A DNA stretch of 64,000 bases, from assembly GCA_963836735.1 (NCBI GenBank), contig CAWIKP010000023.1:467826-531825 (forward strand), written 5' to 3'. The notes below the pieces were generated by a model. It saw nothing but the letters and a program-made list of their open reading frames with translations. It had not been told where the DNA came from and did no database searches. The position numbers and the translations under genes are program-made. Below are positions 12,398-25,696 of the stretch, one piece after another. Each line of letters begins with the position of its first letter. Positions within the stretch are counted from its first letter, which is position 1. This stretch comes from JACCXG01 sp963836735. Its GTDB lineage: Bacteria; Acidobacteriota; Vicinamibacteria; Vicinamibacterales; 2-12-FULL-66-21.

Positions 12398-12805
12398 TTG
12401 AGGACGACTGGCAACGACATACTTCGCTTCCCGTCGGCGGTGAAACGCGACCCCGCGATCGATGCCTGGCTGGGCGCGCAACGCGACGATCTGCGGCCGC
12501 TCGCGGAAACCTGGTTCGTGCGCATGCGGCAACGTGGCGGCGACGTGCGCGAACTGATGCACGACGGATGTCCGACGGCCTGCGTCGGCGACGCAGCGTT
12601 TGGCTACGTCAACGCGTTCAAGGATCATGTCAACGTCGGCTTCTTCTTTGGCGCGTTGCTGAAGGACCCGGCTCGGCTGCTGGAGGGAACGGGCAAGCGC
12701 GGGCGCCACGTGAAGCTCCGGCCGGGCCGTGAAGTGGATTCCGCGGCGCTGGCCCACCTCGTCGACGCGGCGTACGCCGACATCAGGGCGCGACTCCGGA
12801 AGTGA
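12398..12805 (+). CDS. DUF1801 domain protein
   Basis: Small soluble protein of 121-135 residues. The DUF1801 core is clear: DAWLGAQRDDLRPLAETW near the start, then FGYVNAFKDHVNVGFFFGA, LLKDPARLLEGTGKRGRHV and a C-terminal helix AHLVDAAYADIRARLR. The family is widespread and includes proteins annotated as iron chaperone or YdhG-like; biochemical function is mostly unknown. TTG 12398 gives the longest product. GTG 12440 (giving VKRDPAIDAWL) fits family starts better, but neither has a clear ribosome site. A strong stem-loop follows 30 bases after the stop. Confidence 0.75.
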   Translation: MRTTGNDILRFPSAVKRDPAIDAWLGAQRDDLRPLAETWFVRMRQRGGDVRELMHDGCPTACVGDAAFGYVNAFKDHVNVGFFFGALLKDPARLLEGTGKRGRHVKLRPGREVDSAALAHLVDAAYADIRARLRK

Positions 12806-12835
12806 GCACTGTTCGCGAACGGACTCGAACACGTG

Positions 12836-12857
12836 GCTTCCGCCTTTAGGCGGAAGC
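12836..12857 (+). terminator. Stem-loop after the DUF1801 gene
   Basis: GCTTCCGCC-TTTA-GGCGGAAGC is a perfect 9-base stem with a 4-base loop, 30 bases after the stop of the DUF1801 gene. There is no T-run behind it, so it is not a canonical Rho-independent terminator. It may still protect the 3' end or act with Rho. Confidence 0.45.
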
Positions 12858-13268
12858 AGCCTTCAATTCATCGCCTGCAGCTTCTTCAGTTGGATGACCT
12901 AGCGGAAGTCGCTGTCGGCAACCGCCATGCCCCGGCTCAGCTCGAACCGCCTCCACTATTTCGGAGGACCTCCGGTACCCGTTCGAGGTCGGGATTGCAG
13001 GTCAAGGTCGGTCCGATCACGTCGCATCGAACGCCCGTCCCGTCGACCACCGGGCCAATTCACAGTTCTTCCTGTCGCCGTTGAGGTCCCTTCGATCGTG
13101 CTCCGAGGCTGGTCGTCCGGCGGTCGTGTGCGCGCCGCGGTGGCTATTCTGGCGCGACGTTTGCCGTTCCAAGCCGTTTTCAAGAACGACGCACCGGCCA
13201 CGCGCCCATACGGTCACCGGCGTTTCGTGAGTCGGGGCCTCGGACACCGGCCGAGGGTGGAGGCATCC
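12858..13268. other. Intergenic region before the redox operon
   Basis: About 410 bases with no gene I can support. It holds a small perfect inverted repeat CGGAGG-A-CCTCCG at 12962-12974, about 300 bases before the operon start. The ribosome site GTGGAGG at its end defines the start of the next gene. The promoter of the redox operon should lie here, but I see no convincing -10/-35 pair. Confidence 0.5.
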
Positions 13269-14958
13269 GTGAGTCTCGTTCCGAAGGATCTGACGCCGGT
13301 TTACAAGGAGACGATCGGCAAGGGCGCCGGCGCGCGCCGATGGCAGCGCCCCGTCTACGTCGATCATCTTCCGCCCTGCAACCACGCCTGTCCGGCCGGG
13401 GAGAACATCCAGGCATGGCTCGCCCTGGCGCAGGCGGGCGACTACGAGGGGGCCTGGCGGAAGTACATGGAGGAGAACCCGCTGCCCGGCACGCACGGCC
13501 GCGCGTGCTATCACCCCTGCGAAAGCGCCTGCAACCGGCAATTCCTCGATTCGGCCGGTCTCGATCCATTCGCTCGACCGGTTTCTCGGCGATCTCGCCA
13601 ACGAGAAGGGGTGGACGATCGCCCCCGGGCCGCCCACCGGCAAGCGGGTGCTCGTGGTCGGCGCCGGCCCGGCGGGCCTGTCGTGCGCGTACCACTTGCG
13701 GCGGTTCGGACACGACGTCGAGATCCGCGATGCGAACCCCGAGCCGGGCGGCATGATGCACTACGGGATTCCCGCGTACCGCCTGCCGCGCGAGGGGCTC
13801 GACAAGGAAATCGCGCGCATCGAGGCGATGGGCGTGACGATCGTGCGCAACTCGCGCGTGAACGACGTGCTGGCCGAGAAGGCCGCGGGCTCGTTCGACG
13901 CGGTGTTCCTCGGGATCGGCGCCCAGGTCGCGAACCACCTCGACATTCCGGCGATGGACGGCGGCAAGATCATCGACGCCGTGACGCTGATGGAGCGCGT
14001 GGAGAAGGGCCGCGCCCCGTCGCTCGGACGCGTCGTCGGCATCGTCGGCGGCGGCAACACCGCGATGGATGCCGCGCGCATGGCGAAGCGGCTCGGCGCC
14101 GAGGAGGCCGTGATCATCTTCCGCTTCGACAAGGCGCAGATGGAGGCCCATCCCTACGAAGCGATGGAAGCCTTCGCCGAAGGCGTGAAGATCAAGTGGC
14201 TGTCCACGGTCAAGCAGTTCGGCGAGGACGAAATCGTCGTCGAGCAGATGGAGATGCTGCCCGACGGCTCGGGCTGTGTGGGCACCGGGCAGTTCCAGAC
14301 GCTCAAGACCGATTCGCTGGTGCTGGCCGTCGGACAGCATTCCGATGTCGAGTTCCTGAAGAAGGTGCCGGACATCCGCATCGGCCGCGGCAACGTCGTC
14401 GAAGTGGACGCGCACATGCGCGCGAGCGACGGCATCTTCGCGGGCGGCGACATGATCGGCGGCGCGCGGACCATGACGGCGGCGGTCGGCCACGGCAAGA
14501 AGGCGGCGCGGAACATCGACGCGTGGCTGCGTGGCGGCGTCTACGAGAAACCGCCGCAGCATCCGCCGGTGCCGTACGAGCTGCTCAACCTCACCGTGTT
14601 CCTCGACGCCGAGCGTCGCGAGCATGCCGAACTGCCGGTGGCGAAGCGCACCGGCTTCGACGAGATCGTGGCCGGCCTCTCGGAAAGAGAAGCGCGATAC
14701 GAGGCGACGCGGTGCCTCTCCTGCGGCAATTGCTTCGAGTGCGACAACTGCTACGCCGCGTGCCCCGAGCAGGCGATCGTCAAGCTGGGGAAGGGCCGGT
14801 TCTACCGGGTCGAGCTCGACCTCTGCACCGGGTGCGCCACGTGCTTCGAACAGTGCCCGTGTCATGCCATCGACATGGCGCCCGAGCCGGGGATCGAGCG
14901 ATCGGTCGAGCGGACCGCAGCCGAGAGAGTGCCCGCCCGCTTCACGGTCCGGGCGTAG
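13269..14958 (+). CDS. GltD-like NAD(P)-dependent oxidoreductase with C-terminal 4Fe-4S ferredoxin domain (frameshift near 13560)
   Basis: FAD/NAD(P)H oxidoreductase of the glutamate-synthase small-subunit type, about 560 residues. The N-terminal Fe-S domain shows CNHACPAGENIQAW and HGRACYHPCESACNR. The FAD site is VLVVGAGPAGLSCAYHLRR and the NAD(P) site is VVGIVGGGNTAMDAARMA. FAGGDMIGGARTMTAAVGHG closes the flavin fold. The C-terminus adds two 4Fe-4S motifs (CLSCGNCFECDNCYAACP and CTGCATCFEQCP). GTG 13269 follows GTGGAGG. It is 26 bases upstream of nifJ and probably moves electrons between NAD(P)H and the ferredoxin used or reduced by that enzyme. It is unlikely to make glutamate, as no large GltB subunit is nearby. 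Confidence 0.85.
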
Positions 14959-14984
14959 ACGCTCGACGTCATCAAGGAGTAGCC

Positions 14985-18554
<3,570 letters not shown>

Positions 18555-18558
<4 letters not shown>

Positions 18559-19560
18559 ATCTCACCTCACGCTATCTCGGCCTGCAGCTCGCCCACCCGA
18601 TCGTGGCGGCGGCGTCGCCGCTCACCGCCACGCTCGACGGCATGCGACGGCTCGAGGATGCGGGCGCGGCCGCGGTCGTGATGTCGTCGCTCTACGAGGA
18701 GCAGGTCCGCGCGGAGGATACGGCCTACGCGTTGTACACGGAGCACGGGTCGGACTGCCAGCCCGAGGCGAGCACATATTTTCCCGAGCTCCCGGACTAC
18801 GACGGTGGGGTGTCGGGACATCTCGAGACGCTGCGGCGTGCGTCAGAGGCGCTCGAGATCCCGGTGATCGCGAGCCTGAACGGCACCACCTCCGAAGGCT
18901 GGATCGGGCATGCGCGCGTCCTCGAACAGGCCGGAGCCGCGGCGATCGAGCTCAACATCTACTCGGTCCCGGTTGATCTCGCGGTGAGCGGTGCCGAGGT
19001 GGAGCGGCGGTATGTGGACATCGTCCGCGAGGTCAGCTCGAGCGTCCGCATTCCGGTTGCCGTCAAGCTCCCGCCGTACTTCTCGTCGCCGTCGCACATG
19101 GCGGTCGAACTGGTGCGGGCCGGTGCGGACGGCCTGGTGCTCTTCAACCGTTTCTACGCGCCGGACATCGACCTCCTCACACTTCGCGTGACGAGATCGC
19201 TCCCGTTGTCCACGGCCGCCGAGTTGCCGCTCTCGCTCGTCTGGATCGCACTCCTGTCGCGCCGCCTCGCGTGTTCGCTCGGCGGCCAGCCGTGGTGTCG
19301 AAACGGAGGTCGAGGTCGTCAAGTACCTGCTCGTGGGCGCCGACGTCGTCATGACAGCCTCGGCGCTGATGCGGAATGGGCCGGAGCACGTGGCGACGAT
19401 GCGCGAAGGACTGGAACGCTGGCTCGGCGCGAACGGCTTCGACTCGGTCGACGCGATCCGCGGCCTGAAGGACGCGACCCACGTCGAGCACGTCGACGCC
19501 CTGTTCCGCGCGCAATACGTCGCAAGCCTCACCGAATACTTGCCCGGCAAGCTCGTCTAG
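18555..19560 (+). CDS. Dihydroorotate-dehydrogenase-like flavoprotein (frameshift near 19260)
   Basis: TIM-barrel protein of the dihydroorotate dehydrogenase superfamily, about 335 residues. It begins NLTSRYLGLQLAHPIVAAAS and shows IPVIASLNGTTSEGW, AAIELNIYSVP, IPVAVKLPPYFSS and ADGLVLFNRFYAPDID, which would line the FMN site. The C-terminal part after the indel has VVKYLLVGADVVMTASALM. This subfamily is commonly annotated DHOD-like and often lies beside pyruvate:ferredoxin oxidoreductase genes; its true substrate is not established. The ATG overlaps the nifJ stop by 4 bases, so it is translationally coupled. No pyrimidine-synthesis gene is nearby, which argues against pyrD itself. Confidence 0.85.
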
Positions 19561-19611
19561 GCGCCAATCTCGCGGCACGACCGGGCGATCAGGATGTCGA
19601 ACACGACGCTG

Positions 19612-21048
19612 TTATTGCCCGCGCACCCGCCGCAAGTCACGCTGCAGTTCGGCCACGATGCTGGCACGAGCCGGATCGCTGGCCAGATTGCGCAGCTCAC
19701 CGGGGTCGGCCTTCTCGTCGTACAGCTCGGTCCCACGCTTCCCGTCGTCCCACTCCGTATAGCGCCACTGTTCGGTGCGAACGCTGTAGCCCATGAAGAA
19801 GCCGTCCGCGGCGGCCCCGCGCCGTACCTGGGTGATGGCTGGATGATCCCAGGCCGCGCGTGGATCCTTCAGCAGCGGTCGCAGCGAGCGCCCGTGCAGA
19901 CCCGACGGCGGCGTCAGGCCGGTAAGGTCCGCAAGGGTCGGATAGAGATCGATGAATTCTACGACCCGTTGTGATGACTGTCCTTTGACGCTGACGCCGG
20001 GAGCCGAGACGATCAGCGGAGCCCGCGCGGACCGTTCGAACAGCATCTGCTTCATCCACTGCCCGCGCTCGCCGAGCAGATACCCGTGATCGCTGATGAA
20101 GACCACCACGGTGTTGTTACCGAGGCCGAGGCGATCGAGCGCGTCGAGCACTCGCCCGACGTTGGCGTCGAGGAAGCTGATCGACGCGTAATAGGCTTGA
20201 ATCGTGGCGCGCACACCGTCTTCGCTCACGTTCCAGTTCGGCGGCGTGGTGAACCAGGCGGGCGGCGGCACCTTGTCGATATCGCCGGCGGACCACTTCG
20301 GCGCGGCGATGCGATCCAGCGGATACATGTCGAAGTACTTGCGTGGGGCGATGAACGGGCAGTGCGGGCGATAGAAGCCGGCGCCAATGAAGAACGGCCG
20401 GTCCTTGTTCTTCTCGAGCAGCGCGATGACTTCCGTGGCCACCTTGCCGTCGGTGTGCTCCTCGTCCGATGCCGGTGACGCGTAGTAGGCGAGCGCGCTT
20501 CCGAGCCCGCGCGCCGGCGTGAGGTTGGTGAGCACCTTCTCCTCGTCTTTGTCGATGCCCCGCGGATTGACGACGAGGTCCCACGACGCCGGATCGTCGA
20601 GCCCGCTCGTGCCGATGTCGCCGGGATTGCCGTAGTGGTAGATCTTGCCGACGCGCGCCGCGACGTAGCCATTCCGCCTGAACATCTGCGGCAGCGTGAC
20701 CGCGTCGGGCAGAATCGTGCGGAAGTTGGTCTGCAGCTCGTAGATCTTCGTGGTGTCGGGCCGCAGCCCGGTCAGGAGCGAGACCCGGCTCGGACTGCAC
20801 AGCGGAAACTGCGTGTAGGCGCGATCGAACCGCACCCCGCGTGCAGCCAGGCGATCGAGGTTGGGAGTCTTGACCATCTTGTGGCCGAAGGTCCCCATGT
20901 CGTCGTTGAGATCGTCGGCCATGATCAGCAGCACGTTGGGCCGACGTGACGGCGCCTGCTGAGCGACGGCGGGTAACGCCATCGTCGTGGCGATCAGGAA
21001 GCTCAGAAGCGAAATCAGACCCAGCTTTCCATTCAGTCGTTGGCACAT
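19612..21048 (-). CDS. Exported sulfatase, iduronate-2-sulfatase-like
   Basis: Intact 478-residue type I sulfatase with a signal peptide (LISLLSFLIATTMALPAVA). Metal ligands sit in NVLLIMADDLNDD at about residues 38-50. The formylglycine motif is CSPSR at 84-88, followed by VSLLTGLRPDTTKIYE, typical of the iduronate-2-sulfatase branch. FFIGAGFYRPHCPFIAPRKY and FISDHGYLLGERGQWMKQ give further active-site residues. It would cleave sulfate esters, perhaps from sulfated polysaccharide, in the periplasm. It depends on a formylglycine-generating or anaerobic sulfatase-maturing enzyme not seen here. ATG 21048 has GGAG 8 bases upstream. DUF1501 and cytochrome/DUF1553 genes precede it on the same strand. 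Confidence 0.93.
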   Translation of the reverse strand: MCQRLNGKLGLISLLSFLIATTMALPAVAQQAPSRRPNVLLIMADDLNDDMGTFGHKMVKTPNLDRLAARGVRFDRAYTQFPLCSPSRVSLLTGLRPDTTKIYELQTNFRTILPDAVTLPQMFRRNGYVAARVGKIYHYGNPGDIGTSGLDDPASWDLVVNPRGIDKDEEKVLTNLTPARGLGSALAYYASPASDEEHTDGKVATEVIALLEKNKDRPFFIGAGFYRPHCPFIAPRKYFDMYPLDRIAAPKWSAGDIDKVPPPAWFTTPPNWNVSEDGVRATIQAYYASISFLDANVGRVLDALDRLGLGNNTVVVFISDHGYLLGERGQWMKQMLFERSARAPLIVSAPGVSVKGQSSQRVVEFIDLYPTLADLTGLTPPSGLHGRSLRPLLKDPRAAWDHPAITQVRRGAAADGFFMGYSVRTEQWRYTEWDDGKRGTELYDEKADPGELRNLASDPARASIVAELQRDLRRVRGQ

Positions 21049-21296
21049 GGCTCAACTCCGTCGCCCAGCCAGCCCGGATTCTTACCGCGGCGCAGATTGT
21101 ATCGCCCGCCGGTTGGTCGCATCCGAGCACCCGAGCTGGAGCGTAGGCGGCGGGTGGCGCCGGACGGGGCCGCCCCGCCTGGCGCGCAGGCGACTCCCGT
21201 GACAAGCGCTTTGTGCCGAGCACCAGGTGGGGCTGTCCGGCGACAGGACCCGCCGCCGGAGCGGAGGCGAGTCACGAGCGTCGAATCCGTACGTGA
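21049..21296. other. Gap between DUF1501 and sulfatase genes
   Basis: About 250 bases on the transcribed (minus) strand separate the DUF1501 stop from the sulfatase start. No gene, clear terminator or promoter was recognised. The spacing is larger than within a tight operon, so the sulfatase may have its own promoter here. Confidence 0.4.
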
Positions 21297-22739
21297 TTAC
21301 GCGAACAGGTCCAGGGCCGGTACGCCCTTGCCATCTGTGGTGACGTACACGGGTCGTTTCTCCGCGACATAGGCGAGATCCGGCGGGATCCCGAGCGCGT
21401 GATAGATGGTCGCGTGGAGGTGCTCGACCGGCATCGGCTTCTCGATCGTCGTGCACGGCCGCTCGTCGGCGGTCTTGCCGTAGACGTGACCCTTCTTGAC
21501 CCCGCCGCCAAACATCAGGACGGAGCCCGCGCCCGTGAAATGGCGATGCATGCCGTAGTGTCGTGGCTCGGCCATGATGTCCGGGATGTTGATGGCCTGG
21601 TCCTTCACCTCTTTACCGACCTTGCCCTCGGTGACCGCGTCGCGGCTGAATTCGCTCGCCAGGACCACCAGCGTGCGATCGAGCAGACCGCGTTCGTCGA
21701 GATCGCGCACCAGCCGGGCGACCGGGGCGTCGATCAGCTTCTTCATGTCGGCCGCGCGCTGGTGGCCGTTCTCGTGCGTGTCCCAGTAGACGAACGGGAT
21801 GTACTCGGAGGTCACCTCGACGTAGCGGGCGCCGGCCTCGACGAGGCGGCGGGCCAGCAGACAGCCCTGACCGAAGCGGCCGGTGTTGTAGGCGTCGAAC
21901 GATGCCTTGGGCTCGAGCGAGAGATCGAAGGCTTTCGCCGATGGCGATCGCAGCAGGCGATCCGCCGCGTCGAGCGACTTCACGACCGCCTCGCGCTGGA
22001 ACGCGCCGCCGTACTGATGAACCGGCTCCTCCGCGAGGAGCTTCTCGAACAGCTGCCGCCGGCTCGTGAACCGCGCCTCCCCGAGCTCCTTCGGGGGCCG
22101 GACCGCCGAGGCGGCGTCCTGCGGATCCACGATCAGGAACGGCCCGTGATCGGTTCCGAGGAAGCCGGCGGTGTGGAACGCCTTCAGCGTGGCGATCTCG
22201 CCCGCGCCCTCGACCGTCTGTCCGATGGCGACGAACGCCGGCATGTCCTCGTTCTTCGGCCCGAGCGTGCGAGCGATCACGGACCCGATGTGCGGCATCG
22301 CCATCGGCTGCGGCGGAATGTAGCCGGTGTGCCAGTGATACTGGTGCCGCGAGTGCAGGATGAACCCGAGATCCGCGGCCGTGAACGACCGAATCACCGC
22401 GCCCTTGTCGATGACGCTGGCGATGTTCTCGAGTCCCTGCGTGAACTTGATGTGGTCGACCTTCGTGTCGATGCTCGGGAAGGTGCTGAGCACGTCCTTG
22501 ATCGGCACGCCGGGCGCAAACGGCGTATACCGTTTCGGATCGAACGTCTCGGTGCTCGCCATGCCTCCGGCCATCCACAGCACGATGACGGCGTCGGCCG
22601 TCGCTTTCTGCGGCGCCTGTGCAGCGCGCAGCTGCTGAGGCTCCCGTCCGACGAGCGAAGCGAGCGTCGCACCCGCAGTGGCGCCCATGAAGCCCCGCCG
22701 ACTCAGCGCGCGGTAGATCCGATCTTCTTCTCTGCTCAT
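21297..22739 (-). CDS. DUF1501 protein with Tat signal
   Basis: Intact protein of about 480 residues. The N-terminus has a twin-arginine motif (SRRGFMGATAGATLASLVG), so it is folded before export. The body is DUF1501, a sulfatase/alkaline-phosphatase-like fold: VIVLWMAGGMASTETFDPK, then ILHSRHQYHWHTGYIPPQP, YIPFVYWDTHENGH and LVVLASEFSRDAVTEG. Function is unknown. In Planctomycetes, Verrucomicrobia and Acidobacteriota it is almost always next to a cytochrome c/DUF1549/DUF1553 gene, as here. I chose ATG 22739, with GAGG upstream, over a TTG at 22763. The gap to the DUF1553 gene is 75 bases, so the two are probably co-transcribed. Confidence 0.9.
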   Translation of the reverse strand: MSREEDRIYRALSRRGFMGATAGATLASLVGREPQQLRAAQAPQKATADAVIVLWMAGGMASTETFDPKRYTPFAPGVPIKDVLSTFPSIDTKVDHIKFTQGLENIASVIDKGAVIRSFTAADLGFILHSRHQYHWHTGYIPPQPMAMPHIGSVIARTLGPKNEDMPAFVAIGQTVEGAGEIATLKAFHTAGFLGTDHGPFLIVDPQDAASAVRPPKELGEARFTSRRQLFEKLLAEEPVHQYGGAFQREAVVKSLDAADRLLRSPSAKAFDLSLEPKASFDAYNTGRFGQGCLLARRLVEAGARYVEVTSEYIPFVYWDTHENGHQRAADMKKLIDAPVARLVRDLDERGLLDRTLVVLASEFSRDAVTEGKVGKEVKDQAINIPDIMAEPRHYGMHRHFTGAGSVLMFGGGVKKGHVYGKTADERPCTTIEKPMPVEHLHATIYHALGIPPDLAYVAEKRPVYVTTDGKGVPALDLFA

Positions 22740-22814
22740 ATGACCGGCCTCACGCCCCGACAAGCCAACATGTGACGGGCCTGGCCTCCTGTCAAACGTT
22801 CTTGGCCATGCTTT

Positions 22815-25369
22815 CTAGTAAATCAGCTGAAACTCCGGCTTCATCAGGACCGCCCACAGCAGGTCGGCGACCGCGTCCGGCGACGCCTTTCCCGGCCGTC
22901 GCGCGATCCGCGATGGCTGCTTCCGCGACCTCGCGTTCGGATGCCGAGGGTGCCCTGCCGAGGGCGGACCAGAACACACGATCGACCACTGCGCCGACGG
23001 TCGTGACCGGGGCCGGTCCGGGCAGCGGCATGCCCGCGGTCGGTGGCAGCAGGCGGGCCATGTTCGGCTCCTGGTCGAAGATGAAGAACCGCAGCTGCGG
23101 GTTGAGCGTCGACCCGATGTCGGCCCGCGGATTGTCGACGTCGAGGCTGCCGCGGAATCGCGTGAATCCCTTGCCGCTGATGTCGTAGACCAGCCTCGAC
23201 GAGTTCTTCATCGGCACCCGATCGGGTGCCGCGGTCCCTCCGCCGCCGCGCAGCCCGGAGCCGTCGATCGGCGTCAACGATGAGAGAGGAACGGCGCCAG
23301 CCGGGCCGGCGAACTCCGCTTTCACGAAGGCTGGCAGGACACGCTCCGGCGCGTTCGACCCCGTGTCGGCGACGACGAGCCACAGCCTGGAGGCGCGCGA
23401 GACATCCGCATCGAACGCACGCGGCTGCGCGTAGCGCCCCGCGACCGAGGCGTTGAACAGGCTGAGCGGATCGGGCGGCAGCTCGCCAATCATGCGGCGA
23501 GCGCCCCGCATCAGCCAGCCCGTGAGAATCTCCCCGTTCACCAGCTCGAGGGACTGCAGCGTCGTTGCTTCGACCGCCCGGATCGAGGTCACCTGATCGC
23601 GAATCGGGCGGCCCAGGGCGCGGGTCAATTGCGACGAGTTGTTGCGGTACTCGCGAACGTACACGCCGCTGGTCGGAGAGTCGGAGTCGGTGCGAGGTCC
23701 CTTGCCGCCGCCTCCGCCACTTCCCATCTGACCTCCGCTCAGCACGCTCCACTCGCCGGTAATCGTGCCGATCGCATCGGCGAACTGCTCGGCGGTGAGG
23801 CGGCGGATTTCAGGTCCACGGAACGCATAGTTGCGGGCCGGCGCTTCCGCCGTCCGCGCCACGGCCGGCATCTGGTAGGCACGCGAGCTGATGATGGTCG
23901 CTATCAGATGCTTGAGGTCGTACTTGTGCGCGACGAAGTCGCTTGCGAGCCAGTCGAGCAGTTCCGGGCTCCACGGCTTGCCGTCCATTTCGTCCGAGTT
24001 CGGCACGATCCCGTGGCCCACCAGCTTCGACCAGAAGCGATTGACCACGGTCCGCGGCATGCGACCGTTGCGCGGGTCGGTGAAGATCGCCGCGGCGGTT
24101 GCGCGACGGGCGTCGAGAGACGATGACGCGACGGGACGGCGAAGCTCGGGATAGAAGAACGACGGCTCGGCGAACTCGTCACGCGCGATGTCGCACCGGA
24201 AGAGCTGCAGCTTCGGCTCGGGCGAGAAGTACGCGGCGAGTCCATACGCGTCCTTCAGCTTCCACTTGCTGACGAAGCTGTCGTGGCAGGCGTTGCACTT
24301 GAAGTTCACGCCGAGGAAGGCCTGCGCGGTGTTCTGCGACGCCTGCATCCACGGCATGACCGCGGCGCTGGTTTCGCCGCGCCAGTTGACGCCAATCAGA
24401 AAACCCTCGGGATCGCCCGGCTGGCTCGGATTGAGGAGCTTCGCGACGAACTGGTCGTAGGGCAGGTTGCTGGTCAACGCCCCCATCAGCCACTCGGTGA
24501 TGCTGCGCCGTCCGTTCTGCTCGGAGAAGTAGGTCTGGCCGTCCTCGTTGCGGAGGAGATCGTTCCAGAACGAGATCCAGTGCTCGGCGTACTTCCGGTT
24601 GTCGGCGAGGAGCGTCGCAGCGAGACGGTCGCGCTTGTCCGGGGTCTTGTCGGAGACGAACGCCTGCAAGGCATCCTGTGAGGGCAGGAGGCCCCATAGA
24701 TCAAGGTAGGCGCGTCGCGCGAACGCCGCGTCCGCGATCGGTGCCGGCTGCCGCACGCCCGCTCTCGACAGGTAGGCCGCGACGAGCCGATCGGCGGGGC
24801 GATGCCACGCCGGCCAGACCACTGCAGGAAGGGCTGGCGTGGTGAGCGCGAGCGGCGCCTCCCACGGCGGCGGCGCGGCCGCGGATGTGGGCGTCGCCCT
24901 CGCCCCCTCGTCTATCCAGCGTTGCAGCAGCGCGATCTGCTCGTCGCTCAACGGCAGCTCGTCGAGCGGCATCCGGTCGCCCTGCTCTCCCTTGACCTTC
25001 GCGATCATCATGCTGCGCGCCGAGTGGCCCGGCCGCACGACCGCGCCATCCTTCCCGCCGTCGAGCACGTCGCCGTAGGTCGCCAGCGACAGGCCACCCT
25101 TGCGCTTGTCCTGGCTGTGGCACTCGAGGCAGTTCTCCGACAGGATCGGCTTGATCTCCCGTTCGTAGTCGACTCTCGCCGTGCTGCGCACGGGCGTCGG
25201 GCGTTGAGCCGGCGGGGACAGTCGGGCCCGGCTGGGCGGAGGAGGGAGGCGGAGCGGACGTCTGGCGCTCGCCCGCCGCGCCGACGCGGCCGACTATCGC
25301 AATCGCCAGCACGATTGCGATGCCGCCGATAGCCGCCGGAATCGCGCCGCGGTACACCATCCTGCCCAT
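22815..25369 (-). CDS. Planctomycete-type cytochrome c / DUF1549 / DUF1553 protein (frameshifts near 25180 and 22890)
   Basis: About 850 residues, exported. The N-terminal membrane anchor is AIPAAIGGIAIVLAIAIVG. A PSCyt1-type heme motif follows (ILSENCLECHS), then DUF1549 (AFARRAYLDLWGLLP, RNEDGQTYFSEQNGRRSITE) with a second CxxCH in FKCNACHDSFVSKWKL. DUF1553 comes last (GRMPRTVVNRFWSKLVGHGI, LKHLIATIISSRAYQMP). The true C-terminus, after an indel, is LLWAVLMKPEFQLIY with TAG at 22815. ATG 25369 is preceded by GGGAG. It is presumed to be a periplasmic c-type cytochrome working with the DUF1501 partner; no reaction has been shown for the pair. A sulfatase follows, suggesting a role in polysaccharide breakdown. 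Confidence 0.9.
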
Positions 25370-25514
25370 GAGGGAACTCCCGTGCTCAGCAGTCCTCGAC
25401 GTGTGCTTCACTCGCTCCCCCAAAATACTCCGAACTTCGGACGCCGCAAGGCCGGATTATCGTCCGAAGGCCTTCCCGCCGCCGCCGGTTCGATGGCGAG
25501 CGCCGTTGGATATT

Positions 25515-25645
25515 TTCGGGGCTCGGGGCTCGGGACTCGGTCTTCCGGGCACGAGGCTCGGGCCTAATCGAAGCGGCTGGTTGTCCCTGGCTACCATCGG
25601 CTCTGCCGAACCCCGAGCCCCGAGCCCGAGTCTCGAGCCCCGACG
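25515..25645. repeat. Heptamer hairpin repeat, GGGCTCG family, copy B
   Basis: Left arm of GGGCTCG-type units at 25517-25562, right arm of CGAGCCC-type units at about 25609-25644. The core contains TAATCGAAGCGGCTGGTTG, then CCTGGCTACCATCGGCTCTG. The core matches copy C (27738-27846) on the opposite strand over about 50 bases with only a few differences. It lies between the divergent cytochrome/DUF1553 and winged-helix genes. Confidence 0.8.
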
Positions 25646-25696
25646 ATCCCAGTCTGCAAACCAGACCGCGGGCCGCGAATCGCCTAGAATCAGGGC

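Noticed and set aside
13269..14958. gltD, glutamate synthase small subunit
   Set aside because: No gltB is nearby, and the protein carries an extra C-terminal double 4Fe-4S domain that true GltD lacks.
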